Source: Ampelocalamus luodianensis (lineage: Eukaryota; Streptophyta; Magnoliopsida; Poales; Poaceae). Taken from it: 64,000 nt of DNA. Below are positions 23,051-34,564 of the stretch, in pieces. The stretch is from contig CM070633.1 of the NCBI GenBank assembly GCA_036346255.1, positions 10,354,001 to 10,418,000 of the forward strand, read 5' to 3'. Numbering within the stretch: position 1 is the stretch's first letter; every line of letters starts with the position of its first letter. The position numbers were made by a program, and so were the translations under genes. The notes under the pieces were generated by a model. It was not told where the DNA came from. It saw only the letters and a list, made by a program, of their open reading frames with translations, and ran no database searches.

Positions 23051-23229
23051 GGCTCGACCGCACACTCGGTCGATCGTTCCTCTCAGGAAAGTCTCCCTCT
23101 TTCTGAGGTGCCTCCCGCTCCTGAACTTACCATCTGCCGAAGTCGGCGTAACGGTAAGTTAATTTGATCAACAATCGTATTACTTTAATGGTGTGTTTAG
23201 GCTTAAATATTGTTTTGTTTTCGTCAGAA

Positions 23230-25915
23230 ATGGAGACACTTTACGTGTTCCACGGAAACGTTCGTGCGGGTCCAGACGGAGTTGATTTGTCCAGCTGCGA
23301 GCGCGCCTTCGTCAACGTTCCCAACCTGGCACACGTCGATTTGCTCGATCTACGACGGTGCATTCGGCAACTGTTCGATACGCACGTCGCTAGGAACAAG
23401 ATAGTAATAGAGGCGGTCCACGCCACCACGGTCCCACCACGGCCATATATCGTGGGGCCTTACGAAGGTGACTAGCGATTGCCATGTGGGCACATACATG
23501 CGGTCGTTACCAATCCTCACGCTCCAATGTATGGACGACCCATGGTGTATGTACATTTTGTTTATCCTACTCAATCCGCAGGGGCGCGGTTCGGGAAGCG
23601 CGACGCTCTTCTCCCCTCTTTGGTTTGTTGACGACGAGTGAGCTCTCGAGCCCCGGATGTCGTTAGGAGTATGCTCCACATCGTGGAGATTCGTAGTTTC
23701 GAACCGAATGAGGTGTGGACAAATGGGGGCGTGCGTGTTGATTTTCACGAGATTGTCGATGCCATATCCGAGGGCTCATCCGAGGCACCGCCACCAAGAT
23801 GAGGCGAACTTTAACTCGCAATCCAATGAGGAGGAAGCCGACGATGAGGAGGTATCGTCGGTGGCATTGTTTGGCCGACACCGACTACGTTCCAAGTCCA
23901 TTGGATTGTCAAGCGGCCTCTTCCTTGTTCTTGCCCAAGAGCACGAGTCTTCGTGGGCCTTCGATGCGGACACCCCGCTTGTGGGGCAACATTTCCACAC
24001 AAGGCGCCGCCAGCAAGCTATCGTGATTTTCGCGGTGAAGACCGTCGGACTTACCGAGTTTACAGTGTATTTGTACGTTATTTGTTGTACCTTTAACTAT
24101 ATGCGATCGATCGCACTAACTATTATCGCCTTCCATTATCTTTCTGCAGTCTAACTCGACACTTACGTAGTTAAGTGCGTGGTTAGCTCTTGCCACGCAA
24201 AGTCCGTCGCAGAGATTCCTGGGCGAACGACCTTCCGCATCACGATCTGACGGATCACACATGTGAGCTTCAAGAGCCATTGCAAATGCATAAGAACGTA
24301 ACCTCGCGCACATCGCAAGCATCATAAGCCATGTAGTTGTCGCCGATTTGACCATTTCGCGAAGGTCCTCATGGCTAACGAGCAAATACAATAGGCTATG
24401 GCGTTAGCTACATGAAGGTATGGCGGGCGAAGCGTAAGGTCCTCGAAGGGTTGTATGGTACCTACAAGGAGGCGTACGACCTAGTCCCAAGAATGCTCAA
24501 ACAGATTGCGGATGCTAATCCGGGGACATGCGTCAATAGGGTAGACAGGCCCGACCCATCGAACAACCCACATTCGCTAATCCTTGATCGAGTCTTACGG
24601 GCATTTGGCCCGGCAGTCCATGGCTTCTCCCACTGCCGTCCCGTCCTAACTATGGACGGTACTTTCCTTTGCGGGAAGTACAAGGGCACCATTCTCACCG
24701 CTATTGCGGCTGATGCGAACGACCAGTTGCTCCCAGTTGCCTTTGCAATTGTGGAGAATGAGAACACTGACAGTTGGTTGTGGTTCCTACTAAACATAAA
24801 GCAACATGTTGTAAGGGACCGACCGAATGTGTGCCTCATAACCGACCGTCATGCCGGGTTGTTGTCCGCGCTGCGCACAATGCAGAACGGTACAAGCCCG
24901 CCGTACCAATGGAACGACATGCGCAGACGTTGGTGCATGCGGCATGTGGCCGCAAACTTCCACACGCGCTTTCGAAGCAAAGACCTCATGAAGAAGTTCA
25001 AGAAGCTCTGCCTGCAGAACCAGAAGCGCAAGTTCGATGCCGTCTGGCGGGAGCTTGAGGTCGAAACCAAGCGTGCAACGGAAGGTTCTGGCCCAGCCGC
25101 ACCGCAAAGCGAGTTCGCCGAGTGGATAAGCGTGCATGCACCCGACTATGAGAAATGGTCCCTTCTTCACGACACCCATGGTGCTCGGTACGGCATCATG
25201 ACAACCAACATGTCCGAGGTCTACAACGGTGTGTTGAAAGGGGTTCGTGCCCGCCCATCACCGCAAGTTATCGAGGAGACATGGAATAAATGCGGTCGGT
25301 TACTTCGTCAATCGGGCAATGATGGCCAAGCAGCATTTGGACGAAGGGAAACAGTACTCGGAGGTTACCCTTGCCTACATGGACAGGAAGATTACCAAGG
25401 CTCGATCCCATGTGGCTATCACAATGGATGGCGTGAGGAGGAAGTTCGAGGTCCGCCTGCGGGACAAGTACGTTCGTGGCCACACGAGAGGTGACCGGAA
25501 GCATGTTTGCACCATAGGCGATGTGGCAGTTTGCTCCTGCAACAAGCCTCAACTCCTCCACAAGCCTTGCTCCCACGTATATGCCGCATGTGCTGTATTT
25601 CATCAATCTTGTAGCATGTATACGTCGGAGTACTACGACATACGACACCTGTATGATACTTGGAACGGGGAGTTCAACTCGTACGGCGTGGAAGGCCACT
25701 ACAGGGACATATGGCGGGGCGCAGTGAAGTGGTCACCGAATGAAGCACTGCGGCATCCAGGCCGTGGGAGACGTCAGTCAAGGCGCATCCGCAACGACAT
25801 GGACGCGAGCCAACGTGGAGATCGGCCAAGAGCAATAAGGTGCAGGCTATGCAAGACTCATGGGCACTCATTCCGAAACTGCCCGAGTAGACCTTCTTCG
25901 TCCGACGCCACCTAA
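23230..25915 (+). pseudogene. MURA-like Mutator transposase (near-complete, frameshifted)
   Basis: Would cut and join MULE ends. N-terminal part starts METLYVFHGNVRAGPDGVDL (PB1-like region of MULE transposases, tentative). A MuDR-type DNA-binding stretch lies near 23990-24080 in another frame. The long open part from 24412 has SYMKVWRAKRKVLEGLYGTY upstream, then the DDE core: first Asp in PVLTMDGTFL (24655), second Asp in CLITDRHAGLL (24844), Glu in TTNMSEVYNGVLKG (25216). A frameshift at 25293-25295 (one extra base in TGCGGTCGG) breaks it; the following frame reads VGYFVNRAMMAKQHLDEGKQ. That frame carries a SWIM zinc finger (CSCNKPQLLHKPCSH) and a CCHC zinc knuckle (CRLCKTHGHSFRNC) before the stop near 25915. 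Catalytic and binding residues are kept, so decay is recent or limited in the core; the N-terminal third is more damaged. Confidence 0.88.
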
Positions 25916-26114
25916 ATATGGGTCTGTGTTTGAAATGTAAGAAAATAAGAAGAAAATGAGTCCGCACCTTGTTCTGCACGGATGCGTGTAGGTCGTACTA
26001 TGCTACGAAGCAATAAATGATATTGTACGAACATTTATTGGTCCTCTTGATTCCTGAAAAGATTCTCATGTCGTCCCCAACGTAGACTACGTCCACTGCA
26101 CGACAGAAACCGGC

Positions 26115-26123
26115 TATATAAAG
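26115..26123 (+). promoter_or_regulatory. TATA box of the right GRF-type gene
   Basis: TATATAAAG, about 70 bp before the start codon at 26187. Confidence 0.6.
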
Positions 26124-26186
26124 GCCTCCTATGGGTTCACCACAAGACATCTCGCTCACCTCCCATCCTAATTCAACTTCCAAACA

Positions 26187-26771
26187 ATGTCGCCCCGAGG
26201 ACCGACCCAACTCAACTCCCCGAGTGGCATGAGCGGCGAAGTGCCATTGCGGGTTTAGGACAATCACTCTCGTGTGGTTCGATCCGACCAACACTACGGT
26301 TGTAGGTACTTCACGTGCCCGATCCGACAACGACTTCGTGGTAAGAACGACAACTAAATCCTTGGTTTCGTTATCTTTTCTCAACCTGATCCATGACATA
26401 TGCCACTATACACGTAGCCTTGCAAGTGGATCGAATGGGTGGATCAGGAGTTCCCAGTATGGCCAAGAAAGATCCCACAGGTGGTGGAAAACAAAGGCCA
26501 ATACTTTGTGAAGATGACTCAGGAGCGCGAGATGGTCCGAAAAATCAGGGAGGAGCAAGAGCGGCGCGTCAGCGTGGACCACATCCGTCTAAACGGTAAG
26601 GAGGATGAGCTTGCTAGGAGGAGGGAGCAGTTAAGCCTGCGTGAAGCAGCCATCAAGCGTCAAGAGCAGGAGCTCAAAGTCCGGGAGGCAGCTCACAAGA
26701 AAAAGAAGGATGCAGCCGAACCATCTTCAGGGCGCGACAGGAAGGGAAAACAACCACGCTGCACCCAGTAG
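26187..26771 (+). CDS. GRF-type zinc-finger/coiled-coil accessory gene, right arm of MULE-1
   Basis: Starts MSPRGPTQLNSPSGMS. A GRF-type zinc finger can be read across two frames: KCHCGFRTITLVWF, then GCRYFTCPIRQRLR, then after an intron (about 26341-26417) PCKWIEWVDQEF. The spacing of CxCG, G-x-R-Y-F, C and W-x-x-W-V-D fits the family, which binds nucleic acid. The last exon is a long charged helix (REMVRKIREEQERRVS, EDELARRREQLSLREAAIKR) ending GKQPRCTQ at 26769-26771. Small frame shifts near 26235 and 26300 may be real damage or mis-splitting, and the exact splice phase is not resolved. Such genes often sit beside MULE and gypsy genes in grasses; their role is unknown. Confidence 0.6.
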
Positions 26772-27099
26772 AACAATGTAATACACCCAGCAAGTTAAAT
26801 TCTCTAAGGCATGTTAGGATTAGTGGTGGGACTAGCTAGAGTTCCACACATGCCATGTATTGTTTCATGTACTGCACATGTAGCGCTGCATTGATTAGTA
26901 CGAACAATACTCAAATGTGTTCTTATTTTTACGTGGGGGGGAATTTCTACGTTCATTGATTGGTACAAACAATACACTTACACCAAATACCGATAAAAAT
27001 TCTGAACGAATAAAAATTCTTAAGAAAACAATCTCATGTACCACAATCGGCTTGGATTTCAAATACATAACTGAAGTACAAGTTACAACATATAATACA
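26772..27099. other. Spacer between convergent genes
   Basis: 3' flanks of the GRF-type gene and of the minus-strand PMD gene. Nothing else seen. Confidence 0.35.
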
Positions 27100-29555
27100 C
27101 TTCTTTTGGTACTACTCCTCACGCCGCCATCAAGCACGGGCATAGGACCTCGTAACGCCCTTCGCGTCGTGTTCGCCCATAGGTCTCGACGAATCGCTCC
27201 TCGTGGGAACGTGAGCCTATCGGGTGACCGTGGGTTCTGTCGCAGGTCGTATCGGGCCTCCTCAGCACCCGTGTCATCGTACACGGGGGGCGTCACATGC
27301 GGGACTGGCGTTGACAACAAGTCGGTGAGCCAAGCATTAGGATCCGTAGTATGATCCGTGGAGGGCCACCAACTCGGCCACCTTGAGAGACGATTTGGGT
27401 AACCGCCCGGTACGCTTCACCTTGCGGGTGAGCCGCATAGGGTACGGTGTGTAGCCGGTGGCACCATGGCGCCAGACGCTTATCGGAAATTGTCCGAGAA
27501 TGTCGGATCGCGAGGGAGAATTGATGACATCCGCGGCCGCGGGTTGCACGTTCGTCTTTATGCAGGATGTCCTCTTTCGCCTCCGCTACGACGACGGCAT
27601 TCGCGTAAGGTCCTCCGCGAAGACGGCGTCGGCGTAGGGTCCTCCGCGACGACGACGGCGCTCGTCAGACGGTCCTCCGTGGACGACGACGGCATCGCGT
27701 AGAGTCCTGCGTCGGGCTGCGCGGACGATCCGCCGCCGTCAGCGCCGCGCGCGCCTGGTCGACTCGCCGGACGGGAAGATGGAGGGTGAGGGTGCGTGAC
27801 GACGCCCGTCCGATGCCTCAGTCGACATCGCTGGGCCTTCCACGTACCATGTTGCGAACGACCGCTAACATCATCAACAATCGCCTTAATCACCGTAACA
27901 AGGTGTTCTCTGCGTGTTGTTACTACCCGCCGAGTTCCCGCGCCACGCCCACAACACTCGCAAACGGTCCACCGCCACCGAACAAACAAAATTGTGTTAG
28001 TTAATCCTAAGTCCGAGGGTGGTTATCAGACTACGTGCTCAACGCATCGAGTCGCCACGCGGCGTCTTTGACGTGCGGGTCCGCCCCAAGCCCAAGCGCC
28101 CGCGTGGCTAGGATCTTCGGGGCGGGCGGTGGGACGCTGTCAACCTCGTCGTGTGCCGTGCGTACCACTCCAAGTGGGTGTCGACGTCCCTTCATCATAT
28201 GGCGCGCCTCTGCAGAAACGGAATCGGTGGCGCTTGCCACGCATCTACAGTGCGCCGTGCGAAGCGATCGTCGCTCTTGCGGTTCTTCTTCGTTTGCTCG
28301 AAAGTCAAACAAAATCAACAAATTATGGTAGGGTAATAACACATGAGTAAACGACCTACAATATTATTAAGCAATACATTACACTTACAAGTGACTACGC
28401 CGCAAGCGGTCGCCTAGAGCGGGGAGTCTCTCGTGCGATCGGAATCGCCTCATCACCCGTTGAGGTTGTAGGGCTCAACCATATGGGAGAACACGGATGA
28501 GAAGTTGTCCTCGAAGACGCCTCATCCGGTGGCATAGCAAGCTCGCATCGTCGGCGCCGTGGCTCGCACGAAGACATCCGCCCAAGGAGCCCATATTACG
28601 CCGCCTCGTGTGGCCTCGACTTCGTTGTGGAATTCGGGGTATACGCGACGCGCTCTGGCCCTAGCCCACCCCAAGACTGCCACAGTCCATCGGGATCCCA
28701 TGGTCGGGCCTTCCACGGGATCCTCCTCGTCCGCCCAACCATAGAAATGTTGTGTGTGCGGGTAAGGGTGGACCGAGACCGGGTACGGCCGTCCTCTGAC
28801 AAAGTGCTCCCACGACCACAGCTGTAATAGCGTGTGGCAACCCGAGAGCACGGGCTCTGTTCCCGTCGCGGCGCTGCGGCGTCGCCGACAAAGTCGCAGA
28901 CGTAGCACACGATCTGGTGAACCCCAATCAGATCTTGCGGCACATCCTCATCGTCGGCGTCCACGATGGACTCCGCAAGGTGAATATAACTCGGGTACAC
29001 CAAGTCCCCCTGCGTGCTAGGGAACATGACCCACCCGAATAAAAATAACAAATATGCAATTAGGTGGCATCCAACCACCTCCTCCGGTGCGTTATCCGGC
29101 AATGCATGAAATTTCGCGCCTGCCGTGCGGGATGCCCTTATACTTGTCGGGATAGGATGCCCGGCGATGATGGAGACGCGCCTTCCAGTCCACGGACCTC
29201 GGCGGGGGAACAACTGCACGGCCTCGCACCGGCAGGCCGGTTATGAAGCTGACGTCTTGCAGAGTCACGGTCATCTCCCCCCACCGGAAGTGGAACGTGT
29301 GGGTCTCCGGCCGCCAACGATCAACCAAGGCGGAAAGAAGGCAAGCATCAATCAGGAGGTTCTGCCCCATGTTCAGCATGCGGGCGAACGCAATCACCAG
29401 TTATTGACGGCTCGGAACAAACCGTTCATCCAACGCCACGCTCTCCTCGGTCCCCGTGTCACCAGAGTTGGTGGTCCATCGCCACCGATCCAAGCATGAC
29501 AGCGATGCTGGGCGTCCCATGCCTCCTCAAGTAGGGGTGGTAGAGTACGTGCCAT
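27100..29555 (-). pseudogene. Plant mobile domain (PMD) gene, right arm of MULE-1
   Basis: ATG at 29555 (MARTLPPLLEEAWDAQHRCH) follows an intron acceptor TTTGCAG, as in the left-arm copy. The core LVDRWRPETHTFHFRWGEMT and VTLQDVSFITGLPVRGR lies at about 29185-29330. Then LIAYLLFLFGWVMFPSTQGD and LVYPSYIHLAESIVD follow near 28965-29075, and the C-terminal domain fragments (ARRVYPEFHNEVE) near 28630. The tail reads YDLRQNPRSPDRLTFP near 27240, matching the SPDR tail of the other PMD copies. The part between 27340 and 28600 is badly shifted. It points inwards, mirroring 17877-20333. The 3' end is approximate. Confidence 0.75.
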
Positions 29556-29585
29556 TGCTGCAAATACAGAGTAAGTAGTTAGCAA

Positions 29586-30029
29586 AATCTAAACGCTATA
29601 AATTTCAATAAGCAAATATTAATTACGTAATTACCAAAACAGAATGCTAAGCAGATTGCTAATCAGATTGCTAATTAGAATGCGCTGCGGCTTATGATCG
29701 ATTCAGAACGCGCTGCGGTTTTATAAACGGAGAAAAATACGACAGCGAATGAGATCAGATCGACAAGATCGGAATGCGCTGCGGCTTATGATCGATTCAG
29801 AACGCGCTGCGGGTTTATAAACGGAGAAAAATACGACAACGAATGACATCGACAAGATCGATCGCGACACGACGTGACGTAAGGTGGGTCAAAACAAAAC
29901 ACAAATAACGAAAAAAAAAAAACAAAAACAGTCAAAAACCAAAAAACTTTCGGTGCAATTGCCGCGCCCGGGCCGGGGCAGCCTCCTAAGTTAGTGAGCA
30001 GACAATTAACTGCGGCAGCAGATATTTTG
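29586..30029. other. Inner arm of MULE-1, right side
   Basis: Contains a direct duplication: the ~62-bp block around 29685-29745 (GAATGCGCTGCGGCTTATGA ... TATAAACGGAGAAAAATACG) is repeated at about 29770-29840. No gene. Confidence 0.6.
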
Positions 30030-30733
30030 CCCTCATTGCAGGGATCCGGTGAATGTGTTCTTATCGCATACGCTAACGAATCCATCCGGTACAGTTCTGA
30101 ATGTATAAAATTATGAAAAATTTAGACGACCAACTACACGATGTCAAGAGGCTAAGCAAATCGTAATTTTTTAAAATCGTTTGTTACATTTTAAAATTTC
30201 TTGCAACCCTAATCCTAACCTAATTAACTAACCTCAAACTAACCTAATTAATCCCTAACGCATGGGGGGCGTGCGGCATCGTGCGGGCATGGGCGCGCCG
30301 CATGGGGCGTCGCGGCATGGGGTGGCGCCGCCGCATGGGGCGGCGGCATGGGGTGGGCGCATGGGGCGTGCGGCATCGCGGGCATGGGCGCCGCCGCGGG
30401 GGGCGCGGCATGGGGTGGCGCGCCGCATGGGGCGTGTGGCATGGGGTGGGCCGCATGGGGCGTGCGGCGAGAGAGGTGAGAGGAGAGAGGTGAGGTGGCG
30501 GGCGGGGCCGGGGCGGAGGTGGCGCCGCGGGGTTGGCCGGGGGCGGGGGGAGCTGATGAACCGCGCCTGGTATCGGGGGCAGGTCCCCTGCCGCTCCCGG
30601 TGCCGGGGGTATGCCCCTCCCGCGCCGTTAGCGCGGCACGCGTCATCTGTTCTGAGCTATTTCGCTAATTACTTCCGAATGGAGCTACTTTTGAAAATAA
30701 ATTATGCTACGGGGCCAAAACAGTACCTGGACC
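30030..30733 (-). repeat. MULE-1 right terminal inverted repeat
   Basis: Reverse complement of 16678-17300. Includes GCATGGGGCGTGCGG units, a GC-rich region (GGGGCGGAGGTGGCGCCGCG) and the outer block GGGGCCAAAACAGTA. Long open frames here are due to base composition. Confidence 0.85.
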
Positions 30734-30742
30734 CTAATGCGG
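30734..30742. repeat. 9-bp target site duplication of MULE-1, right copy
   Basis: CTAATGCGG, identical to 16669-16677. Confidence 0.85.
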
Positions 30743-30925
30743 TGGGTCCCATAAATATTGCAGATAGATACAACCCTCCTCCCCAATGCAATTTTTCCCT
30801 ATTGCTTGTTTGATGGTCTACGTGCACAAACTATGTCTTGCAAGAGACACAACTTCCCTCTCTCTTTTAATTTCCCCTCCACCTCATCATTCATCCTAGT
30901 TGGTAGGTCATAGATATTGTTGATA

Positions 30926-31160
30926 GAATTTTTGGTGCAAATAGCACATTTGGGAGGTGTAATTACAGAAGTAGCGGCCGTCGCAACTAAATTACAAAAC
31001 TGAAGCCTCATTCAGTCGGTGACCATGCGAATGCGATGCCCGCAGGATACGTCGCTTCGTCCGGCCGATCACAGGCCGGATGCCCCTCCATGCCGCTTGT
31101 CCATGCCGATCACGGGCCGGACGCCTAGCGGAACTTAATTAGCAGCGAATGAAATTAATT
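30926..31160 (+). repeat. MULE-2 left terminal inverted repeat
   Basis: Shares GTCGCAACTAAATTACAAAA and GGAACTTAATTAGCAGC with the reverse complement of 35590-35820. The middle is filled with CCGGCC and GGCCGGA motifs. Confidence 0.88.
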
Positions 31161-31986
31161 GATTTAGAGGTTAACTAGTTTTTAACCTTTGATTAGTTTC
31201 CTTCTTTCTGTATGGTGTTTATACTGTGATGTTACCACAAAAAAAAATGCTTTATATTATCTTTGCAAAAGTATCACCGGTTAGAACTTTGGATTGTCAA
31301 TTAAGAAGGTCGTGCATGGTAAACATAGGCTATAAATATCTTATTGCAGTATGTATATGTGGTGTGATTTTTGTACCCAATTCGATGTATATAGTATGCA
31401 GTTCCCTGGCGTGGTTCAAATTTCATCTATTTTGAATATGTTCGACTGGGGTATATAGCAATCAGCACTATCTGGTACATTAGCACCATGCAGTTTAGTA
31501 ATACGGATAGCAGCACCATATAATACTACCAAGCTGGTCCATTATGTACATATGTAGCTTAAGGGCAGCAGTTTTTTAGGTCATCGCCATCAAGTAGATT
31601 AGAATATACATGCGTCCACAGGTCCTAAACGTCAGCTTATGTATCTATAACTATTACATGGCCACCGTTGGTACCTATCTATGTACCAGCACGATATATA
31701 TCAAGGTGATGTCCTATGGAAAGACTGCTAGGGCCGCCCAACCAGGTCATCAGTGTGTTCCATGCGTTTAACAAAAGGATGCAGCAGTACATAGTAGAAC
31801 GTGAAGGCGAACTGTAGCCTCCTTCTCCAGCTTGAGACAAAGAATAAAGATAGATAGAGACATGTTAATTAATATATATACTCTAGCAGGTGGTGCAATA
31901 CAGTGTTAAAGAATATCATCCACATTAAACTGATAAATTAACAAAGATTGTCCTATTTGATCAGGGTACACGGGATACAATATGGC
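31161..31986. other. MULE-2 interior, no gene seen
   Basis: AT-rich sequence with a poly-A stretch near 31230. Probably the 3' flank of the PMD pseudogene. Confidence 0.35.
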
Positions 31987-34564
31987 TCACTCATCTGAAC
32001 CATTGTTGTTTACTAGTTGTGTTTGCGTCTTTGTTTTGTGCCGAGCATGTACCGTGGGATACGTCAGCCGGTCCGGAGAGCGCCTGTTGGATCGGAGGGG
32101 GTATGGAGACCGTTGTATCTGTTGAGTGGGCAGAGGTGCACTAGCAAGCTGACTCGGAGGAAGCTGAGTTTGGTAAGCATCGATGTTGTCTTGCTGAGAC
32201 ATACTGAACTGGGGGCCACCTGCAATGAAGTCATGAATGAGGGATGGAATAAATCCGCCCCCAAGGTACGATGTTTGCAACTCTGGTCGTGTGGAGGAGC
32301 TTTGGACTTGAATGTCCGGTGTGGCAGTGAACCCAGCGGAGCTCTGCCCTGCGTATGCTCCAAACCCTGCGGACAGTCCAAACCCTATGTACTGTTACCT
32401 TGCAGGAGTTGGGAGTCTTGTATCCTCATCACTGGACGGATGGTCGTCGCCCCCACTGTCAACCGAAGGCTGCAAGACGGAACGATGTTAGTCAAAATAA
32501 ATAGCCTAGACGTAAACTAAGAATCTCGTACCTCCTGGATGTGTAGTGCAGATGACTGAGGGGGAGCGCTAGTCTATGTACGTGGTGTGGACAGCAGAAG
32601 TGTTGCATTTCGACGGACCTACGACGAGAGAACGACATGATGTTATCGGAACATAAGGCATAACCAAAAAATAGAATGCAGATTTGTACATAACTTACCT
32701 CCCCGCCGATCTGGCCCGCGGATGACCGACGGGGAGTGCTACAATGTTGAGCAATCTCGCTGGGTCGTGATGACCTATTAGGTGAGCATGGTCCCCCACT
32801 TGGTGCCCCGATGCACAAGACATCGTCTATCGAACGACTGTAGCCCAAGTTCTTTATTATGTTGTTCGACTCCACGAAGATGTACATCAAAGTTTTCAGC
32901 AGCCCCAGTGTTGTGTGTGGGCCGCAGATGGCGGCCTTCGATGCGCTGCGTCCATTCCAACCGAAGTGAGACAAAATAGGTTCAGTAACGAAGAGTACAA
33001 ATATCATCAATGAAATGACCGGAGGTTGTAAGTGTCTCACGGTGTCGTCACACTGCGCAGCGTTGTATCGATTGTACGAGTGCCCGAGGCTCTCCTGGTG
33101 CGTCACATGCTCCGGACGCTTTGACGGAGTATGGGTGAGTCTGGTGCGCGACCGTGGTACATACCACTGCATGTACTCACGGTATGTCCATACGTCTTAC
33201 AGTCGCTGCTCCAGTAAGACCTCGACGTGCGCCGTCTCCATTTAGGCTGTAATCCACTCGTGTTGGAATGCTCGCTAGTCCTCAGGATGTCGGCCCGACC
33301 TCGATTACCTGCATTCCGAAAGGATTGATATTAGAACAGAGGATATATGTATGAAGTGTAAACATTACTCAGACAGGAGTTGGACTCATAAGTGAATGAC
33401 TCGCTGTAGCACCCCGCCGTCGAGAGGGGGCACGACTTGGTACAAATCAAACTGTCGCATTATGCATTGCAGCGCGTAAGGCTCCACCATATGTGTAAAC
33501 ACCAGGTGGCATGTCGTCGCGCAAACTCCGGCGTCCTGCGTGCATTGCAAGGACAGCCCGTGTGGCGCTACCGAGAACACAAAGTCTGGGGTCCATGGAG
33601 CCCAGATGATATCATTGTCGTGCAACAACTTGAACTCGTTGTAGAATAATGAGTAGCGCCTCGCCAGTCTGTCCTTCACCCAGCGTGGGACAGCGGCAGT
33701 CCACCGGGAGCCCATGGCGGGCCTGTGTATCGGGTCCTACAACGGGGGGTACAGGTGGACTGCTCTGTGGAAGGACAACCGCCCAACAGGGAAGTGCTCC
33801 AAACTCCACAGCTGCAGGAGCACATAGTAACAAGCAAGGCTGAGTGTGACACCGGTGTTGCGGCTCAAAGCGTCACACACCCCCTGTATGTGGCGTAGAG
33901 GACGGCTGATCCCAGTTGTACTAAGGCATCACCTCAGCCTCCACATCAGCCAAAGACTCAACGATGTGGACGAAGCTGGGGTACACCTAATCATCCTGTG
34001 ACATGGGAAATTTGACCGAACCAAAAGGATATAGAAGGTAACCGATGAGGCGCGTTCGAACAATGTCGTTGGGTGCATCCTCCGGGCAATGGCTAAAAAG
34101 CCTCAGCCAAGTCCGAGGGACGTCACATGCACTGTCCCGCATAGGTATGCTAAACCTGTTCTCCAGCCTGGCCTTCTAGTCCACCAGCGGTCGGTTTGGA
34201 ATAAGTGGCTCACCCCAGATCGGGAGACCGGTCAAGAATGAGACATCCTGTAGGGTGACTGTCATCTCACCTCACCGAAAGTGGAACGTGTGCGTCTCGA
34301 GTCTCCACCAGTCGACAAGTGCTGGCAACGGACTGCCATCCAGGGTGAACTAGCATCCGACGGAGACCAGCCTCGCAAAGGGCAACAAGCCCGTGTCCTG
34401 GAGGATGGAGACGTAGCAAGGGTCCAGCTCCCAGCATTCCCTTCTGGCCCAAAGCACCAGGGGTGGAGGGCCATCCTCGTCCCCGTCGATCCATGACTTG
34501 CACCGGTGATTGTCATCGTAAAAGTGTTCCAGAAGCTCCGGTAGAGGCCTGGGTTGCAAGACAT
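31987..34564 (-). pseudogene. Plant mobile domain (PMD) pseudogene in MULE-2
   Basis: Start MSCNPGLYRSFW at 34564; the main frame then reads LPELLEHFYDDNHRCKSWID and LLPFARLVSV. The PMD core is recognisable but interrupted by stops: LETHTFHFR, GEMTVTLQDVSFLTGLPIWG near 34210-34290. The C-terminal domain is open at 33386-33715 (ARRYSLFYNEFKLLHDNDII, RQFDLYQVVPP). Then QWYVPRSRTRLT lies near 33140-33170, and a tail ends PYPLRSNRRSPDRLTYP and NNNGSDE at the stop 31987-31989. The gene order and tail match both MULE-1 PMD copies. Many stops make it non-functional. Confidence 0.8.

Larger units (their letters stand above)
16678..30733. mobile_element. MULE-1, 14.1-kb Mutator-like element with five genes
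   Basis: Inverted ends share TACTGTTTTGGCCCCGTAGC and more than 400 bp of GC-rich sequence. It is flanked by a perfect 9-bp duplication CTAATGCGG. Inside, in order: PMD gene (+), coiled-coil accessory gene (-), GC-rich tandem array, MURA-like transposase (+), GRF-type zinc-finger gene (+), PMD gene (-). The mirrored arms suggest very long, diverged inverted repeats. The outermost ~9 bp of the two ends do not pair well, so the edges rest mainly on the target duplication. Confidence 0.85.

Noticed and set aside
30244..30813. Long frames on both strands in the right end of MULE-1
   Set aside because: The sequence is the GC-rich terminal inverted repeat; the matching left end gives equally meaningless frames.
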